Assembly: GCF_022213955.1 (NCBI RefSeq)
Contig: NZ_JAKNTW010000015.1
Span: 1 to 64,000 of the forward strand
From: Dolomitihabitans soli
GTDB lineage: Bacteria > Actinomycetota > Actinomycetes > Streptosporangiales > Streptosporangiaceae
Length of the DNA stretch: 64,000 bases
Direction of reading: 5' to 3'
Numbering within the stretch: position 1 is the first letter of the stretch; each line of letters starts with the position of its first letter. The notes under the pieces are model-generated. The model worked only from the letters and a program-made list of their open reading frames with translations. It was not told the origin of the DNA and searched no databases. A program made the translations under genes and the position numbers. Of this stretch, positions 17,391 through 27,344 are shown piece after piece.

Positions 17391-18209
17391 CTACGCGCAC
17401 TTCGAGGGGGCCACCGGCGCCCACGGCAGGGTCAGCTCCCCGAGCCGCCAGCGGGACCGGCCGCCCAGCGGCGGGCGGGCGCAGACGGGCCACGACCCCG
17501 CGAGCGTCTCCACCGTGGCGAGCCACCGCTGCCGCCTCCCGAACGACGCGTACGGCGAGCAGATCGCCCAGGCGCGGTCGAGCTCGGTGAGCAGGGCGTG
17601 CACGGGCTCGCCGGGCACGTTCCGGTGGATCAGCGTCTTCGGCAGCCGCTCGGCCAGGTCGGAGGGCCGCTCGAACCCGGTGAACCGGGCGGAGAGGGTC
17701 AGCGTGCGCGGCCCCTCCCCGCCGATCGCCGCCCAGGCCGCCCGGTGCCCGACCTCCGAGCACGTGCCCTCCACGATCACCCCGGCCGGGTCGATCCGCG
17801 AACGCATCAGCTCCCACGCCTCCCACGCCTCCGCCTCGCCGTACTGGCGGAGCACGTTGAAGGCGCGGACGAGCAGCGGCGGGCGGGTGACGGGCAACTC
17901 GAAGCCGCCGAGCGCGAAGGTCAGGCCGGGCCGTTCGTACGGCAGCGCGGCGGCGACCCGGCCCGGGTCGATCTCGATGCCGGTGACCTCGACGCCGGGG
18001 CAGATCCGGCGGAGCCGCAGGAAGAGCTCGACGGTGGTGGCGGGCGACGCGCCGTACCCGAGATCGACGACCAGCGGGCGGGACGCCGAGCGGAGGAGCC
18101 CGCCGTACACGGCGGCGATCCAGCGGTCGGCGCGGCGCAGCCGGTTGTGGCCGGTGGTGCCGCGGGTGACCGCCCCGACCAGGCCGGCCGGGCGGTGCCG
18201 CGCGCTCAC
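17391..18209 (-). CDS. Class I SAM-dependent methyltransferase
   Basis: 272 residues with motif [14 protein letters not shown] (near 47-59) and acidic motif [11 protein letters not shown], the Rossmann-fold SAM site. The later strand [13 protein letters not shown] and the HxxW region do not identify a substrate. It is encoded between BlaI and the SDR gene on the same strand, 33 bp from the SDR stop. Substrate unknown. Confidence 0.82.
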   Translation of the reverse strand: MSARHRPAGLVGAVTRGTTGHNRLRRADRWIAAVYGGLLRSASRPLVVDLGYGASPATTVELFLRLRRICPGVEVTGIEIDPGRVAAALPYERPGLTFALGGFELPVTRPPLLVRAFNVLRQYGEAEAWEAWELMRSRIDPAGVIVEGTCSEVGHRAAWAAIGGEGPRTLTLSARFTGFERPSDLAERLPKTLIHRNVPGEPVHALLTELDRAWAICSPYASFGRRQRWLATVETLAGSWPVCARPPLGGRSRWRLGELTLPWAPVAPSKCA

Positions 18210-18242
18210 CCGCGCCGGCCGGTCACGGGGAGTTCACAAGGG

Positions 18243-18995
18243 TCACGAAGGGGTCGCCGTCACGCGGTGGACCTTGTGCTGGGCGGCCTGGGCGCGGGGC
18301 TTGATGACCAGGCGGTCGACGTTGACGTGGGCGGGGCGGGTGACGCACCAGGCGATCGCGTCGGCCACGTCGTCGGCGGTGAGGGGATCGGGCACGCCCG
18401 CGTAGACGCGGGCGGCGGCGGCGGCGTCGCCGCGGAACCGGTTCACCGCGAACTCGTCGGTGCGCACCATGCCGGGTGCGATCTCCACGATCCGGACCGG
18501 CTCGCCGACCAGCTCCAGCCGCAGGGTCTCGGTCATCGCGGTCTGCGCGTGCTTGGCGGCGCAGTAACCGCCGCCGCCCTCGTAGGAGATCAGCCCGGCC
18601 GTCGAGGTGAGCATCAGCAGCACGCCGTCGCCCGACTCGACCAGTTTGGGGAGCAACGCCTTGGTCACCCGCAACGTGCCGAGCACGTTCGTGTCGTACA
18701 TCCGCTGCCAGTCGGCGGGGTCGGCCGCGGCGACGGTATCCAGGCCGAACGCGCCGCCGGCGTTGTTGACCAGCACGTCGCACCGGTCGAGCCCGGCGAG
18801 CAGCGCGTCGACCGACTCCTGCGAGGTGACGTCGAGCGTCACCGGCGTCACCCCGGGCACCTCGGCGGCCAGCTCGTCGAGCCGGTCACGCCGCCGCGCC
18901 GCGGCGACGACCCGGTAGCCCTCGGCCGCCAGCCGCCGCGCGGTCGCCGCCCCGATGCCGCTGCTCGCCCCGGTCACCACAGCCGTCTTCGTCAT
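18243..18995 (-). CDS. Classical short-chain dehydrogenase
   Basis: 250 residues with the NAD(P)-binding TGASSGIG motif (near 8-15), NNAG (77-80), the catalytic Ser in LTSTAGL, the YCAAK active site and PGMVRT. The arginines after the Rossmann motif ([11 protein letters not shown]) favour NADPH. Substrate cannot be told. It lies divergent from mshA, as a short-chain dehydrogenase often does in actinomycetes. Confidence 0.92.
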   Translation of the reverse strand: MTKTAVVTGASSGIGAATARRLAAEGYRVVAAARRRDRLDELAAEVPGVTPVTLDVTSQESVDALLAGLDRCDVLVNNAGGAFGLDTVAAADPADWQRMYDTNVLGTLRVTKALLPKLVESGDGVLLMLTSTAGLISYEGGGGYCAAKHAQTAMTETLRLELVGEPVRIVEIAPGMVRTDEFAVNRFRGDAAAAARVYAGVPDPLTADDVADAIAWCVTRPAHVNVDRLVIKPRAQAAQHKVHRVTATPS

Positions 18996-19109
18996 GGCTC
19001 CTCATCCTGCCAGCACCCCGCCGCGCGGCGGACCCGGCCCTGTTTAGTCGCATGCCGGGGAATCACGGATGGTTCGGGGTGGTTGATACCCCTCTGGAGG
19101 TGGTGTCAG

Positions 19110-20387
19110 GTGAGGCGACGACGGGTCAACCGGGTCGCGACGATCAGCATGCACACGTCCCCGCTGGACCAGCCGGGCACCGGCGACGCGGGCGGCATGA
19201 ACGTGTACATCGTGGAGGCGGCCAAACGCCTCGCGGAGCTGAACGTCGAGGTAGAGATCTTCACCCGGCAGACCGCGCGCGGCCTGCCGCCGTCGGTCGA
19301 ACTGGTTCCCGGCGTGACCGTGCGCCACGTCACCGCCGGCCCCTACGAGGAACTGGACAAGGGCGATCTGCCCGGCCAGCTCTGCGCCTTCCTCTCGGGC
19401 GTGCTGCGCACCGAGGCGACGTACGACCCGGGCCGCTACGACGTCATCCACTCCCACTACTGGCTGTCCGGCCAGGTCGGCTGGCTGGCCAAGGAACGCT
19501 GGGGCGTGCCGCTCGTGCACACCATGCACACCATGGCGAAGGTCAAGAACCTGCTGCTCGCCGACGACGACCGGCCCGAGCCAACCGCCCGCGTGCTCGG
19601 CGAGGAACAGGTCGTCGAGATCGCCGACCGCCTCGTCGCCAACACCGCCGCCGAGGCCCAGGAGCTCATCGACCTGTACGGCGCGCCGCCCGGAAAGGTG
19701 GCGGTGGTCAACCCCGGCGTCAACCTCTCGGTCTTCCAGCCCGCCTCCCAGGGCGCGGCGCGGCACCGGCTCGACCTGCCGCAGGACGCGCACGTGCTGC
19801 TGTTCGTCGGCCGCATCCAGCCGCTCAAGGCCCCCGACGTGCTGCTCCGCGCCGCCGCCAGGATGCTGATCGAGGACCCCGCCCTTCGTTCCCGCCTGAT
19901 CCTCGCCTTCGTCGGCGGCCCGAGCGGCAACGGCCTGTCCCGCCCGTCCCTGCTGGCCGACCTGGCGGAGTCGCTGGGCATCAGCGACGTCGTACGGCTG
20001 GTGCCGCCCGCCCCGCAGGACGAACTCGCCGACTGGTACCGCGCGGCCGACGTGACCGTGGTCCCCTCGCACAGCGAGTCCTTCGGCCTGGTCGCCCTGG
20101 AGTCGCAGGCGTGCGGCACGCCGGTGGTGGCCGCCGCCGTGGGCGGGCTGCGCACCGCCGTACGGGGCGGGGTCTCCGGGGTGCTCGTCGACGGGCACGA
20201 TCCGGACGACTGGGCGCGGGTGCTGACCAGGTTCGTGCGCAGTCCCGACTGGGTGGCGACCCTGTCCGCCGGCGCCGTCGGGCACGCGGCGGCCTTCGGC
20301 TGGTCGGCGACCGCGTCCCGGCTGGCCGAGGTCTACGCGGGAGCCATGGCGCACCTGCACCACATGCCCGTGGCGGTCAACTCGTAA
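19110..20387 (+). CDS. mshA: D-inositol-3-phosphate glycosyltransferase (mycothiol step 1)
   Basis: 425 residues of the GT4 family. MshA joins GlcNAc from UDP-GlcNAc to inositol 3-phosphate, the first step of mycothiol synthesis. Diagnostic stretches are [59 protein letters not shown] and [23 protein letters not shown]. The GTG at 19110 follows GGAGG by 10 bases; the open frame continues far upstream without homology. It is followed directly by a YbjN gene and gpmA, the order found in M. tuberculosis Rv0486-Rv0489. Confidence 0.96.
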   Translation: MRRRRVNRVATISMHTSPLDQPGTGDAGGMNVYIVEAAKRLAELNVEVEIFTRQTARGLPPSVELVPGVTVRHVTAGPYEELDKGDLPGQLCAFLSGVLRTEATYDPGRYDVIHSHYWLSGQVGWLAKERWGVPLVHTMHTMAKVKNLLLADDDRPEPTARVLGEEQVVEIADRLVANTAAEAQELIDLYGAPPGKVAVVNPGVNLSVFQPASQGAARHRLDLPQDAHVLLFVGRIQPLKAPDVLLRAAARMLIEDPALRSRLILAFVGGPSGNGLSRPSLLADLAESLGISDVVRLVPPAPQDELADWYRAADVTVVPSHSESFGLVALESQACGTPVVAAAVGGLRTAVRGGVSGVLVDGHDPDDWARVLTRFVRSPDWVATLSAGAVGHAAAFGWSATASRLAEVYAGAMAHLHHMPVAVNS

Positions 20388-20397
20388 GGTGGCCCGC

Positions 20398-20886
20398 ATG
20401 AGCGTTGCGAGTGTGGTGGAGTCGGCGCTGCAGGCCGCCGAGGCGTCGTACGAGCAGCCCCGGCCCGGCGCGTTCCTGGTCAAACTGCCGGGCCAGCACA
20501 AACTGGCCACGATGGCCTGGCTCATCGTCGGCGACCAGGTGCTGCACGTGGAGGCGTTCTTCTGCCGGCAGCCCGACGAGAACCACGCCCAGTTCTACCG
20601 CTGGCTGCTGTCCAAGAACGGCTCCATGTACGGCGTGCACTTCTCGCTCGACGAGGTGGGCGACGTCTACCTGGTCGGCAGGCTGCCGCTGGGCGCGGTC
20701 TCCGACGAGGAGGTCGACCGGCTGCTCGGCTGCGTGCTGACCTACTCCGACGAGTCCTTCGACCGGGCCCTGGAGATCGGGTTCGCCTCCTCGATCAGGC
20801 GGGAGTGGGAGTGGCGGGCCAAACGCGGCGAGTCGCTCGCCAACCTGCGGGCGTTCGCGAGGTTCGCGGATCCCGAGCGTCGATAA
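20398..20886 (+). CDS. YbjN-domain protein
   Basis: 162 residues with the YbjN (type III secretion chaperone-like) fold and the usual actinobacterial stretch [38 protein letters not shown]. The ATG at 20398 is 8 bases after AAGG; a GTG at 20389 is also in frame. It starts 11 bases after mshA and probably shares its transcript. Its conserved place next to mshA (Rv0487) suggests a linked, still unknown function. Confidence 0.9.
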   Translation: MSVASVVESALQAAEASYEQPRPGAFLVKLPGQHKLATMAWLIVGDQVLHVEAFFCRQPDENHAQFYRWLLSKNGSMYGVHFSLDEVGDVYLVGRLPLGAVSDEEVDRLLGCVLTYSDESFDRALEIGFASSIRREWEWRAKRGESLANLRAFARFADPERR

Positions 20887-20896
20887 GCTGGTGCCC

Positions 20897-21640
20897 ATGG
20901 CGACTTTGGTGCTGTTGCGGCATGGCGAAAGTGACTGGAACGCGAAGGGGCTGTTCACCGGTTGGGTGGATGTCAGCCTCTCGGCCACCGGCGAGACCGA
21001 GGCGAGGCGGGGCGGGCAATTGCTGCTCGACGCGGGCGTCCGGCCCGATGTGGTGCACACGAGCCTGCTGACGCGGGCGATTCAGACCGCCGACCTCGCG
21101 CTCGGCGCCGCAGACCTGTTGTGGCTGCCGGTGCGGCGGTCCTGGCGGCTCAACGAGCGGCACTACGGCGCGCTGCAGGGCAAGGACAAGGCGCAGACCC
21201 GCGCGGAGTTCGGCGACGAGCAGTTCATGCTCTGGCGCAGGTCCTACGACACCCCGCCGCCGCCGATCGCCGACGACGACGAGTACAGCCAGGCCGGCGA
21301 CGCCCGCTACGCGCTGCTGCCGCCGGAGCTGATGCCCCGCACGGAGTGCCTCAAGGACGTCGTGGACCGCATGCTGCCGTACTGGTACGACGAGATCGTG
21401 CCCGACCTCGCGGCCGGCCGCACGGTGCTCGTGGCCGCGCACGGCAACTCGCTGCGGGCGCTGGTCAAGCACCTCGACGGGGTCAGCGACGAGAAGATCG
21501 CGGGGCTCAACATCCCGACCGGCATCCCGCTGAGCTACGAGCTCGACGAGAGCTTCAAGCCGGTCGCCCCCGGCGGCAGATATCTCGACCCGGAGGCCGC
21601 CAAGGCCGCCATCGAGGCCGTCGCCAACCAGGGCAGGTAG
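20897..21640 (+). CDS. gpmA: 2,3-bisphosphoglycerate-dependent phosphoglycerate mutase
   Basis: 247 residues; interconverts 3- and 2-phosphoglycerate in glycolysis. The active-site motif is [12 protein letters not shown] with His11, followed by [12 protein letters not shown] and the second His in [15 protein letters not shown]. Length equals the GpmA family. It starts 10 bases after the YbjN stop. The mshA-ybjN-gpmA order is conserved in many actinobacteria. Confidence 0.96.
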   Translation: MATLVLLRHGESDWNAKGLFTGWVDVSLSATGETEARRGGQLLLDAGVRPDVVHTSLLTRAIQTADLALGAADLLWLPVRRSWRLNERHYGALQGKDKAQTRAEFGDEQFMLWRRSYDTPPPPIADDDEYSQAGDARYALLPPELMPRTECLKDVVDRMLPYWYDEIVPDLAAGRTVLVAAHGNSLRALVKHLDGVSDEKIAGLNIPTGIPLSYELDESFKPVAPGGRYLDPEAAKAAIEAVANQGR

Positions 21641-21786
21641 CCCCAGGACGAGCACGTCCTGAGTCCGGTCGGCGGTCGGTCTCGGAGTCGCCTTGGCGGC
21701 CTCGGGGTGAGCGACTCGGTTTCGGCGCTCGGCCCGTTCGTGGTGGATGCCCGAGCCAGTCATCGATCGTCACGTTCTGTGTGAGG

Positions 21787-21835
21787 CGAAGGGTGTCGAG
21801 GTCTGTCTTCACCGACCGATCCTCGGCACCCTTCG
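21787..21835. terminator. Hairpin between gpmA and the histidine kinase gene
   Basis: CGAAGGGTGTCGAGG pairs with CCTCGGCACCCTTCG over 15 positions (one G-U) around a 19-base loop. It lies in the convergent gap after gpmA and after the kinase gene that ends at 21907. Confidence 0.65.
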
Positions 21836-21906
21836 CTGTGCCCGCGGACCCTCCTGGCCGACCTTTCGCTTCTCGGCATGCGCTGATCTCCTGGTGGTGG
21901 GCAGGT

Positions 21907-23046
21907 TCACCACGCCTCGTACGGCAGCCGCACGGTGACCGTGAGACCACCCTGGTCGCGCGGCCGCGCGGCGACCGTGCCCCCGTGCGCGACGGCGATG
22001 GCCCGGACGATCGACAGACCGAGCCCGCTGCCGCGCTCCGAGTCCAGCCGGTCGCCGTGCAGCCGCCGGAACGGCTGGAAGATCGCCTCGATCTCGTACG
22101 GCGGCACGGCGGGCCCGGTGTTCGCGACCACCAGCTCCACCATGTCGCCGCACCGCTGACTGGTCACCCACGCCTCGCCGTCCGGCAGGTTGTGCCTGAT
22201 CGCGTTCTCCACGAGGTTCTGCACCAGCCGCTCGACCAGTGCGGGGTCACCCGTGGTCGGGGCGCATTCCGGCACGCTGTGCACGGTGACCCCGCGTTCC
22301 CCGGCCTCCGTCGCCGCCTGGCCCGCGACATGCTCCACCACGTCGGCCAGGTCGAACGGGCTTCGGTCGAGGATCGCCTGCTCGCCCTCGGCCAGCGCGA
22401 GCAAGCCGTCGATCAGCCGCTGGTGTCTGGCGTTGACCAGCAGCAGCGACTCGCCGAGCCGCCTGACCTCCGTGGCCGCGCCAGGCCCGCGGATCGCCAC
22501 CTCCACCAGGGTGCGGTTGACGGCGAGCGGGGTGCGCAACTCGTGCGAGGCGTTGGCGATGAACCGCCGCTGCCCGTCCAGGACGCGGGCCAGCCGTCCG
22601 AGCATGAGATCGAAGATGTCGGCCACCTCCTTGATCTCATCGTCCGGCCCGTCGTAGCCGATGCGCTCGGTCAGGTCGTGGCTCTGCGCCACCCGCCGGG
22701 CGGCAGACGTCACCTTCCGGGCCGGGCGAAGCGCCCAACCGGCCGCCCACCAACCGGCCCCACTGGCGATCACGGTGGTTCCGAGCAGGGCGAGGGCTCC
22801 CCAGTCGCGTGCGTTGCGCATGGTGTCGCGCAGGTAGCCCACCACGCGCGCCCCTTCGTGTTGCACGAGGCGGCGGTCCATCGGCACATACCTCCCGTCG
22901 TCGGTCAGCAGCACCGCAGGGCCCAAATCCGGGGCTTGGAGCCCCTGCCGGACAACGAGGAGGACGACGGCCAGCAGCAGGGCGCCGATCAGGAGGGACA
23001 TGACGCCGAACAGCAGGGCGAACCTCAACCGGACCGTCGTTCTCAT
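21907..23046 (-). CDS. Sensor histidine kinase (OmpR-type partner)
   Basis: 379 residues: transmembrane helix near 8-30, short extracellular loop, second helix near 80-100, HAMP, then HisKA with the phosphorylated His in FIANASHELRTPLAV and HATPase_c boxes LVQNLVENAIRHN and RGSGLGLSIVRAIAVAHGG. The ATG overlaps the stop of the response regulator (ATGA). The extracellular loop is short (about 50 residues), so the signal is probably membrane-borne or small. It is encoded opposite the MBOAT/AlgJ-like pair, which may be its target (inference). Confidence 0.93.
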   Translation of the reverse strand: MRTTVRLRFALLFGVMSLLIGALLLAVVLLVVRQGLQAPDLGPAVLLTDDGRYVPMDRRLVQHEGARVVGYLRDTMRNARDWGALALLGTTVIASGAGWWAAGWALRPARKVTSAARRVAQSHDLTERIGYDGPDDEIKEVADIFDLMLGRLARVLDGQRRFIANASHELRTPLAVNRTLVEVAIRGPGAATEVRRLGESLLLVNARHQRLIDGLLALAEGEQAILDRSPFDLADVVEHVAGQAATEAGERGVTVHSVPECAPTTGDPALVERLVQNLVENAIRHNLPDGEAWVTSQRCGDMVELVVANTGPAVPPYEIEAIFQPFRRLHGDRLDSERGSGLGLSIVRAIAVAHGGTVAARPRDQGGLTVTVRLPYEAW

Positions 23047-23699
23047 GGAATCCGGTACCCGACCCCTGGGACGGTCTCGATGACCTGGGGCTCGCCCAGC
23101 TTGCGGCGCAGTTTCATCATCGTGGTCCGCACCGTGTTGGTGAACGGGTCGATGCGCTCGTCCCACACCTTCTCCAGCAGCTCCTCGGCCGATACCACGG
23201 CGCCGCGCGCCCGCAGCAGCCGGGCGAGCACGCCGAACTCCTTGCGGGCCAGCGGGACGTAACGGCCGGCGCGGAAGACCTGCAGGTGAGCCGGGTCGAG
23301 GCTGATGCCCGCGTGTTCCAGGATCGGCGGATCGGCGGCGTTGGCGCGGCGGCTCAGCGCGCGCACCCGGGCCAGCAGTTCCTCGAAGGCGAACGGCTTG
23401 GGCAGGTAGTCGTCGGCGCCCAGGGACAGGCCCGCCACGCGGCTCCGCACGTCGCCGGCGGCGGTGAGCATGAGGATCCGGACCCGCCCGCCCGCCTCGA
23501 CCGCCTTCCGGCAGACGTCGTCGCCGTGCACCCGCGGCAAGTCCCGGTCCAGGATGAGCACGTCGTAGTCATGGACGGCGAGCCGTTCCAGGGCCGCCTC
23601 GCCGTTGTAGGCGACGTCCACGGCCAGCGACTCTCCACGAAGGCCGGCCGCGACCGAGTCGGCGAGCATCCGCTCGTCCTCGGCGACCAAGATCCGCAT
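23043..23699 (-). CDS. OmpR/PhoB-family response regulator
   Basis: 218 residues: receiver domain (phospho-acceptor Asp in VLILDRDLP near residue 51, Thr in MLTAAG, Lys in LPKPF) and a winged-helix trans_reg_C domain ending in VETVPGVGYRIP. The ATG at 23699 has GGAGG 5 bases upstream. It is the first gene of a regulator-kinase operon, separated by 206 bp from the divergent acyltransferase gene; that gap holds a perfect 12-bp inverted repeat. Confidence 0.94.
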   Translation of the reverse strand: MRILVAEDERMLADSVAAGLRGESLAVDVAYNGEAALERLAVHDYDVLILDRDLPRVHGDDVCRKAVEAGGRVRILMLTAAGDVRSRVAGLSLGADDYLPKPFAFEELLARVRALSRRANAADPPILEHAGISLDPAHLQVFRAGRYVPLARKEFGVLARLLRARGAVVSAEELLEKVWDERIDPFTNTVRTTMMKLRRKLGEPQVIETVPGVGYRIP

Positions 23700-23811
23700 C
23701 GTTTCCTCCCCGCGCCTTTCGGTGCACCCATACTTCTTCTTCGGGTTTTCTTCGGGTTTCATTGGGCGCCACGTGCCCACCGTCGTTCAAGCCTGGCAGC
23801 GGCGAAATAAC

Positions 23812-23841
23812 GCGGGCATAACCAAATCCGGTTATGCCCGC
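23812..23841. promoter_or_regulatory. Perfect 12-bp inverted repeat in a divergent promoter
   Basis: GCGGGCATAACC and GGTTATGCCCGC are separated by six bases. The element lies between the response-regulator start (23699) and the MBOAT start (23906). It could be an operator shared by both directions or a hairpin in the 5' leader of the acyltransferase transcript. Confidence 0.65.
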
Positions 23842-23905
23842 ATGATCGGCCGTCTGTTTACCTGCGTCGTGTCCTCCCCGTCTTTTGAAAGTCTCTGGGA
23901 CACCG

Positions 23906-25345
23906 ATGTCGTTCGCCTCCCCCTTGTTCCTGTGGTTCTTCATGCCGGCCACGCTGCTGGCCTACTGGGTACTCCCGCCGCGCCACCGCAACATGGTCGT
24001 CGCCGCGGCCAGCCTGCTCTTCTACACCTGGGGTGCCGGGCCGTACACCCTGCTGCTGCTGTCGGCCATCGCCGTCAACTACGGGGCCGGCCTCGCGCTC
24101 GATTCGGCGCGGCTGCGGGAACGGCCCCGGGCGCGCCGCAATGTGTTGCTGGGGACCGCCGGGTGGAATCTGGCGATGCTCGCGGTGTGGAAGTACGCCG
24201 GTTTCGCCAGCTTGCAGATCGACGCCCTGGCGGGCGCGCTGGGGCTGGGCCACAGCCCGATCGTGACCCTGGCCCTGCCGATCGGGATATCGTTCTTCAC
24301 CTTCCACCACCTGTCGTATGTGGTGGACGTCTACCGCGGGAGCACGCCCGCCCAGCGAAGCCCTGTCCGGTTCATCACCTACATCGGGATGTTCCCCCAG
24401 CTCATCGCCGGGCCGATCGTCCGGTACCACGAGATCGCCGGGCAGCTCGGCGACACCCCCCGGGACCGCCTCGGCGACCTCGCCGCGGGCTTTCCCCGCT
24501 TCGCCCTGGGCCTGGCCAAGAAGGTGATCGTCGCCGACTCGCTGGCCGCCATCGCGGACGCCGCGTTCGCGCACGCCGGCGGCCCGATCAACACTCCGAC
24601 GGCGTGGCTGGGGGCGTCGGCCTTTGCCCTGCAGATCTACTTCGACTTCTCCGGCTACTCGGACATGGCCGTCGGCCTCGGCATGATGTTCGGGTTCCGG
24701 CTTCCGGAGAACTTCGACCGGCCGTACTCGGCGTACTCCGTCACCGACTTCTGGCGGCGCTGGCATATGTCGCTGTCCCGCTGGTTCCGTGACTACGTCT
24801 ACATCCCGCTGGGCGGCAACCGTGGCGGGGCGCCGAAGACCTACCGCAACCTACTGATCATCTTCGTGCTGTGCGGTTTCTGGCACGGCGCCGGCTGGAC
24901 CTTCCTGGTGTGGGGCCTGTACCACGGCGTCCTGCTGGTGGCCGAACGGCTGCTCGGCTGGGATCGTCCGCCCGGCGCCGCCTGGGCCCTGGTGCTGCGC
25001 CGCGGCATGACCCTGCTGCTGGTCGTGGTCGGCTGGGTGTTCTTCCGGGCGGAGAGCATGGCCGAGGCCGGGGGCATGCTGCGGGCGATGTTCACCTGGC
25101 GGCCGGGCGAGCTCGACGAGTTCGTCGCGTTCGCCGCCAACCACCAGCGGATGGCCGTCTTCGCGCTGGCGCTGGTCGTGGTGGCACTGCCGACCTCGTC
25201 GGCAGTCGGCCCGCTGATCCATCCGGACGGGGGCCCGGTGGCGGTGCGGCTGGCCCGTGCCGCGGTGACGTGGGTGGCGGCCCCCTACGCGGCGATGCTC
25301 GTCGCCGCCGGCACCTTCAGCCCTTTCCTCTACTACCAGTTCTGA
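23906..25345 (+). CDS. MBOAT O-acyltransferase (AlgI/PatA-like)
   Basis: 479 residues with about ten transmembrane helices and the MBOAT signature: PIGISFFTFHHLSYVVDVYRG, MFPQLIAGPIVRY, IYFDFSGYSDMAVGLG, FWRRWHMSLSRWFRDYVYIPLGGNR and the catalytic His in LCGFWHGAGWTF. AlgI-type proteins move acyl groups across the membrane for O-acetylation of extracellular polysaccharide. The ATG at 23906 was preferred to an upstream TTG. It is 23 bp upstream of an AlgJ/AlgX-like gene and the two form an operon. No glycan polymerase is nearby, so the acceptor is unknown. Confidence 0.94.
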   Translation: MSFASPLFLWFFMPATLLAYWVLPPRHRNMVVAAASLLFYTWGAGPYTLLLLSAIAVNYGAGLALDSARLRERPRARRNVLLGTAGWNLAMLAVWKYAGFASLQIDALAGALGLGHSPIVTLALPIGISFFTFHHLSYVVDVYRGSTPAQRSPVRFITYIGMFPQLIAGPIVRYHEIAGQLGDTPRDRLGDLAAGFPRFALGLAKKVIVADSLAAIADAAFAHAGGPINTPTAWLGASAFALQIYFDFSGYSDMAVGLGMMFGFRLPENFDRPYSAYSVTDFWRRWHMSLSRWFRDYVYIPLGGNRGGAPKTYRNLLIIFVLCGFWHGAGWTFLVWGLYHGVLLVAERLLGWDRPPGAAWALVLRRGMTLLLVVVGWVFFRAESMAEAGGMLRAMFTWRPGELDEFVAFAANHQRMAVFALALVVVALPTSSAVGPLIHPDGGPVAVRLARAAVTWVAAPYAAMLVAAGTFSPFLYYQF

Positions 25346-25368
25346 CGAGTTTCCGAGTGAGGGCACCG

Positions 25369-26598
25369 ATGACCGCTGAACGGACCGAACCGGCCCCATC
25401 CCCAGCCCGGGGCCGCCGCCCATCGGCGCGGCGACCGATGACGTTGCTGGCCGCGGCGCTGTTCTTCGCCGGTCCCGCGCTGGCCTTCGCTGCGGGCGAT
25501 CGGGCGGTGGAGCTCGAGAACCGGAGGTTGCCGGAGTTCCCGGCGTTGTCGCGCGGCTGGGAGGTCATCCCGGACATGGAGGCCTGGGCGACGGCTCACC
25601 TGCCGCTGCGCCGGCACGCGGTCCGTGGCAACGCCGCCTTGTCGGAATTCCTGTTCAAGGAGGCGCCGTCGTACGGCACGGCGGGCGCCCCGGGCTATCC
25701 GCGGGTGATCGAGGGGCGTGACGGCTGGCTCTACTTCGGCGACGACGTGACCGAGGCGTGCCGGCCACGCTGGTCCATCGCCGAGACCCTGAAACGCCTG
25801 CGCCGCCTGGCCGAGATCGTGCGAAGATCCGGCAGGCGGTTCCTTTTCACGGTGGCCCCCGATAAGACCACGATTTACCCGGACCGGCTGCCGGAACGCT
25901 TCCCCGGCCAGGCCTGCCTGGGGAAACGCAAGCAGGAGTTCTGGGCAGCGCTGCGGGCGGCCCACCTGCCCGGTCACATAGATCTCCGGGACCCGCTGGA
26001 GCGGGCGCAGCGGGAGTCCGGCACGCCGGCGTACTGGCGGACCGACAGCCACTGGAACGAGCGCTCCGCCGGTCTGTACGGCAGGGAACTGGCCCGGGCG
26101 CTCCAACCCGGCCTGTCCCGAGAAACCCGGCTGGTGAAAGCCGGGCAGGCGTCGCGAAGCGGCGACCTGGGCGGGCTGCTCGGCATACCCCTCGAGGAGA
26201 CCATCGACCGGTGGAGACTCGTCCGGGACGGCGTGCGGCGGTTCCGGCAGGACGATCGAGAACTGCCCGTGTCGTTCAGCACCGCCAACGCCTCGGACCG
26301 GGCGCCGCTGTACCAACCCCGGACCCTGCTCATCGGCGACTCGTTCACCCGCAACTCGCTGCCGTGGGTGCTGCCGTACTTCGCCGACGTCACCTACCTG
26401 CGTAGTGACGCGCCCGCCAAGGCAGGGCCGGACTACCTCGCGGAAAAGGTCGCTCGGAGTGAGACTGTGGTACTCGAGATCGTGGAGCGCCATCTCGTCG
26501 GCGGCCACGCCGAGATGCTGGACGACGCCACGTTCGCCGTCCTCGACCGGACGCTCCGCCGCGCGTCTGCTACAGCTCCTGCGGGCGGGAGCCGGTGA
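25369..26598 (+). CDS. AlgJ/AlgX-type SGNH O-acetyltransferase
   Basis: 409 residues with one N-terminal signal anchor (about 24-45) and an extracellular SGNH-like domain. Characteristic stretches are VIEGRDGWLYFGDD, the acid/base motif YWRTDSHWNERS (DxxH) and the nucleophile Ser in LIGDSFTRN. Such proteins accept acetyl from the partner MBOAT protein and place it on an exported glycan. GAGG precedes the ATG. Its 3' end overlaps the convergent phoU gene by 29 bp, an antisense arrangement that could affect both transcripts. Confidence 0.9.
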   Translation: MTAERTEPAPSPARGRRPSARRPMTLLAAALFFAGPALAFAAGDRAVELENRRLPEFPALSRGWEVIPDMEAWATAHLPLRRHAVRGNAALSEFLFKEAPSYGTAGAPGYPRVIEGRDGWLYFGDDVTEACRPRWSIAETLKRLRRLAEIVRRSGRRFLFTVAPDKTTIYPDRLPERFPGQACLGKRKQEFWAALRAAHLPGHIDLRDPLERAQRESGTPAYWRTDSHWNERSAGLYGRELARALQPGLSRETRLVKAGQASRSGDLGGLLGIPLEETIDRWRLVRDGVRRFRQDDRELPVSFSTANASDRAPLYQPRTLLIGDSFTRNSLPWVLPYFADVTYLRSDAPAKAGPDYLAEKVARSETVVLEIVERHLVGGHAEMLDDATFAVLDRTLRRASATAPAGGSR

Positions 26599-27220
26599 CC
26601 AGGTAGACCACGTCACGGGCCACGCGTACGGCGTGGTCCGCGTACCTCTCGTAGTAGCGGCCGATCAGCGTGACGTCGATGGCCTGCTCCACGGCGTACT
26701 TCGAGTCCTTGGCCAGCAGCACCCGGAACAGTTTGCGGTGCAGCTTGTCCATGGCGTCGTCGTCCTGCTCCAGCTCCAGCGCCGACTCCACGTCCCGCGA
26801 GGCCACACAGCTGCCCGCCTTGGTGACCAGGCGCTCGGCGATCTGCCCCATCTCCAGGATCGTCGAGCGCAGCTCGGGCGGGATCGCGGAGTCGGGGTGG
26901 CGAAGCCGCGTGATCTTGGCGACGTGCTCGGCCAGATCGCCCATCCGCTCCAGGTCGGAGCCCATCCGCAGGGCCGTGATGACCATGCGCAGGTCGACCG
27001 CCACCGGCTGCTGCCTGGCCATCAACTCGAAGATCGTCGAGTCGATCTCGGCGTAGATCCGGTTGACCTCGTCATCCTGGGAGATCACGCTCTCCGCGAG
27101 CTGCAGGTCGGAGTCCAGGAGTGCGGTGGTCGCCCGGGAGATCGCCGAACGGACCAGCCGGGTCATCTCGACCAGCCGGTCGGTGAGGGAGTCGAGCTCT
27201 TCGTGGTAGGCGTCGCGCAT
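26570..27220 (-). CDS. phoU: PhoU phosphate-signalling regulator
   Basis: 216 residues with the two PhoU three-helix repeats; the metal-binding motifs are ALRMGSDLERMGDLAEHV and TLIGRYYERYADHAVRVA (E/DxxxD type). PhoU links the Pst transporter to the PhoR/SenX3 kinase and shuts the phosphate regulon under phosphate excess. Divergent from senX3, its expected partner. The C-terminal codons overlap the AlgJ-like gene on the other strand. Confidence 0.96.
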   Translation of the reverse strand: MRDAYHEELDSLTDRLVEMTRLVRSAISRATTALLDSDLQLAESVISQDDEVNRIYAEIDSTIFELMARQQPVAVDLRMVITALRMGSDLERMGDLAEHVAKITRLRHPDSAIPPELRSTILEMGQIAERLVTKAGSCVASRDVESALELEQDDDAMDKLHRKLFRVLLAKDSKYAVEQAIDVTLIGRYYERYADHAVRVARDVVYLVTGSRPQEL

Positions 27221-27344
27221 GCCGCAACCGTACGCGCGCGATGATTAACGAACCTCGACCAGTACGTGAACTTTGCGGGAAACGCCGTGGTCATCCCCAT
27301 GTCAGTAGCTCGTTACCCCGATTCTCCGGCCTACCATCGGAAGT

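Noticed and set aside
17097-19109. Very long N-terminal extension of MshA
   Set aside because: The frame is open only because it runs antisense to the methyltransferase and SDR genes. MshA homology begins at the GTG at 19110, which has a ribosome site.
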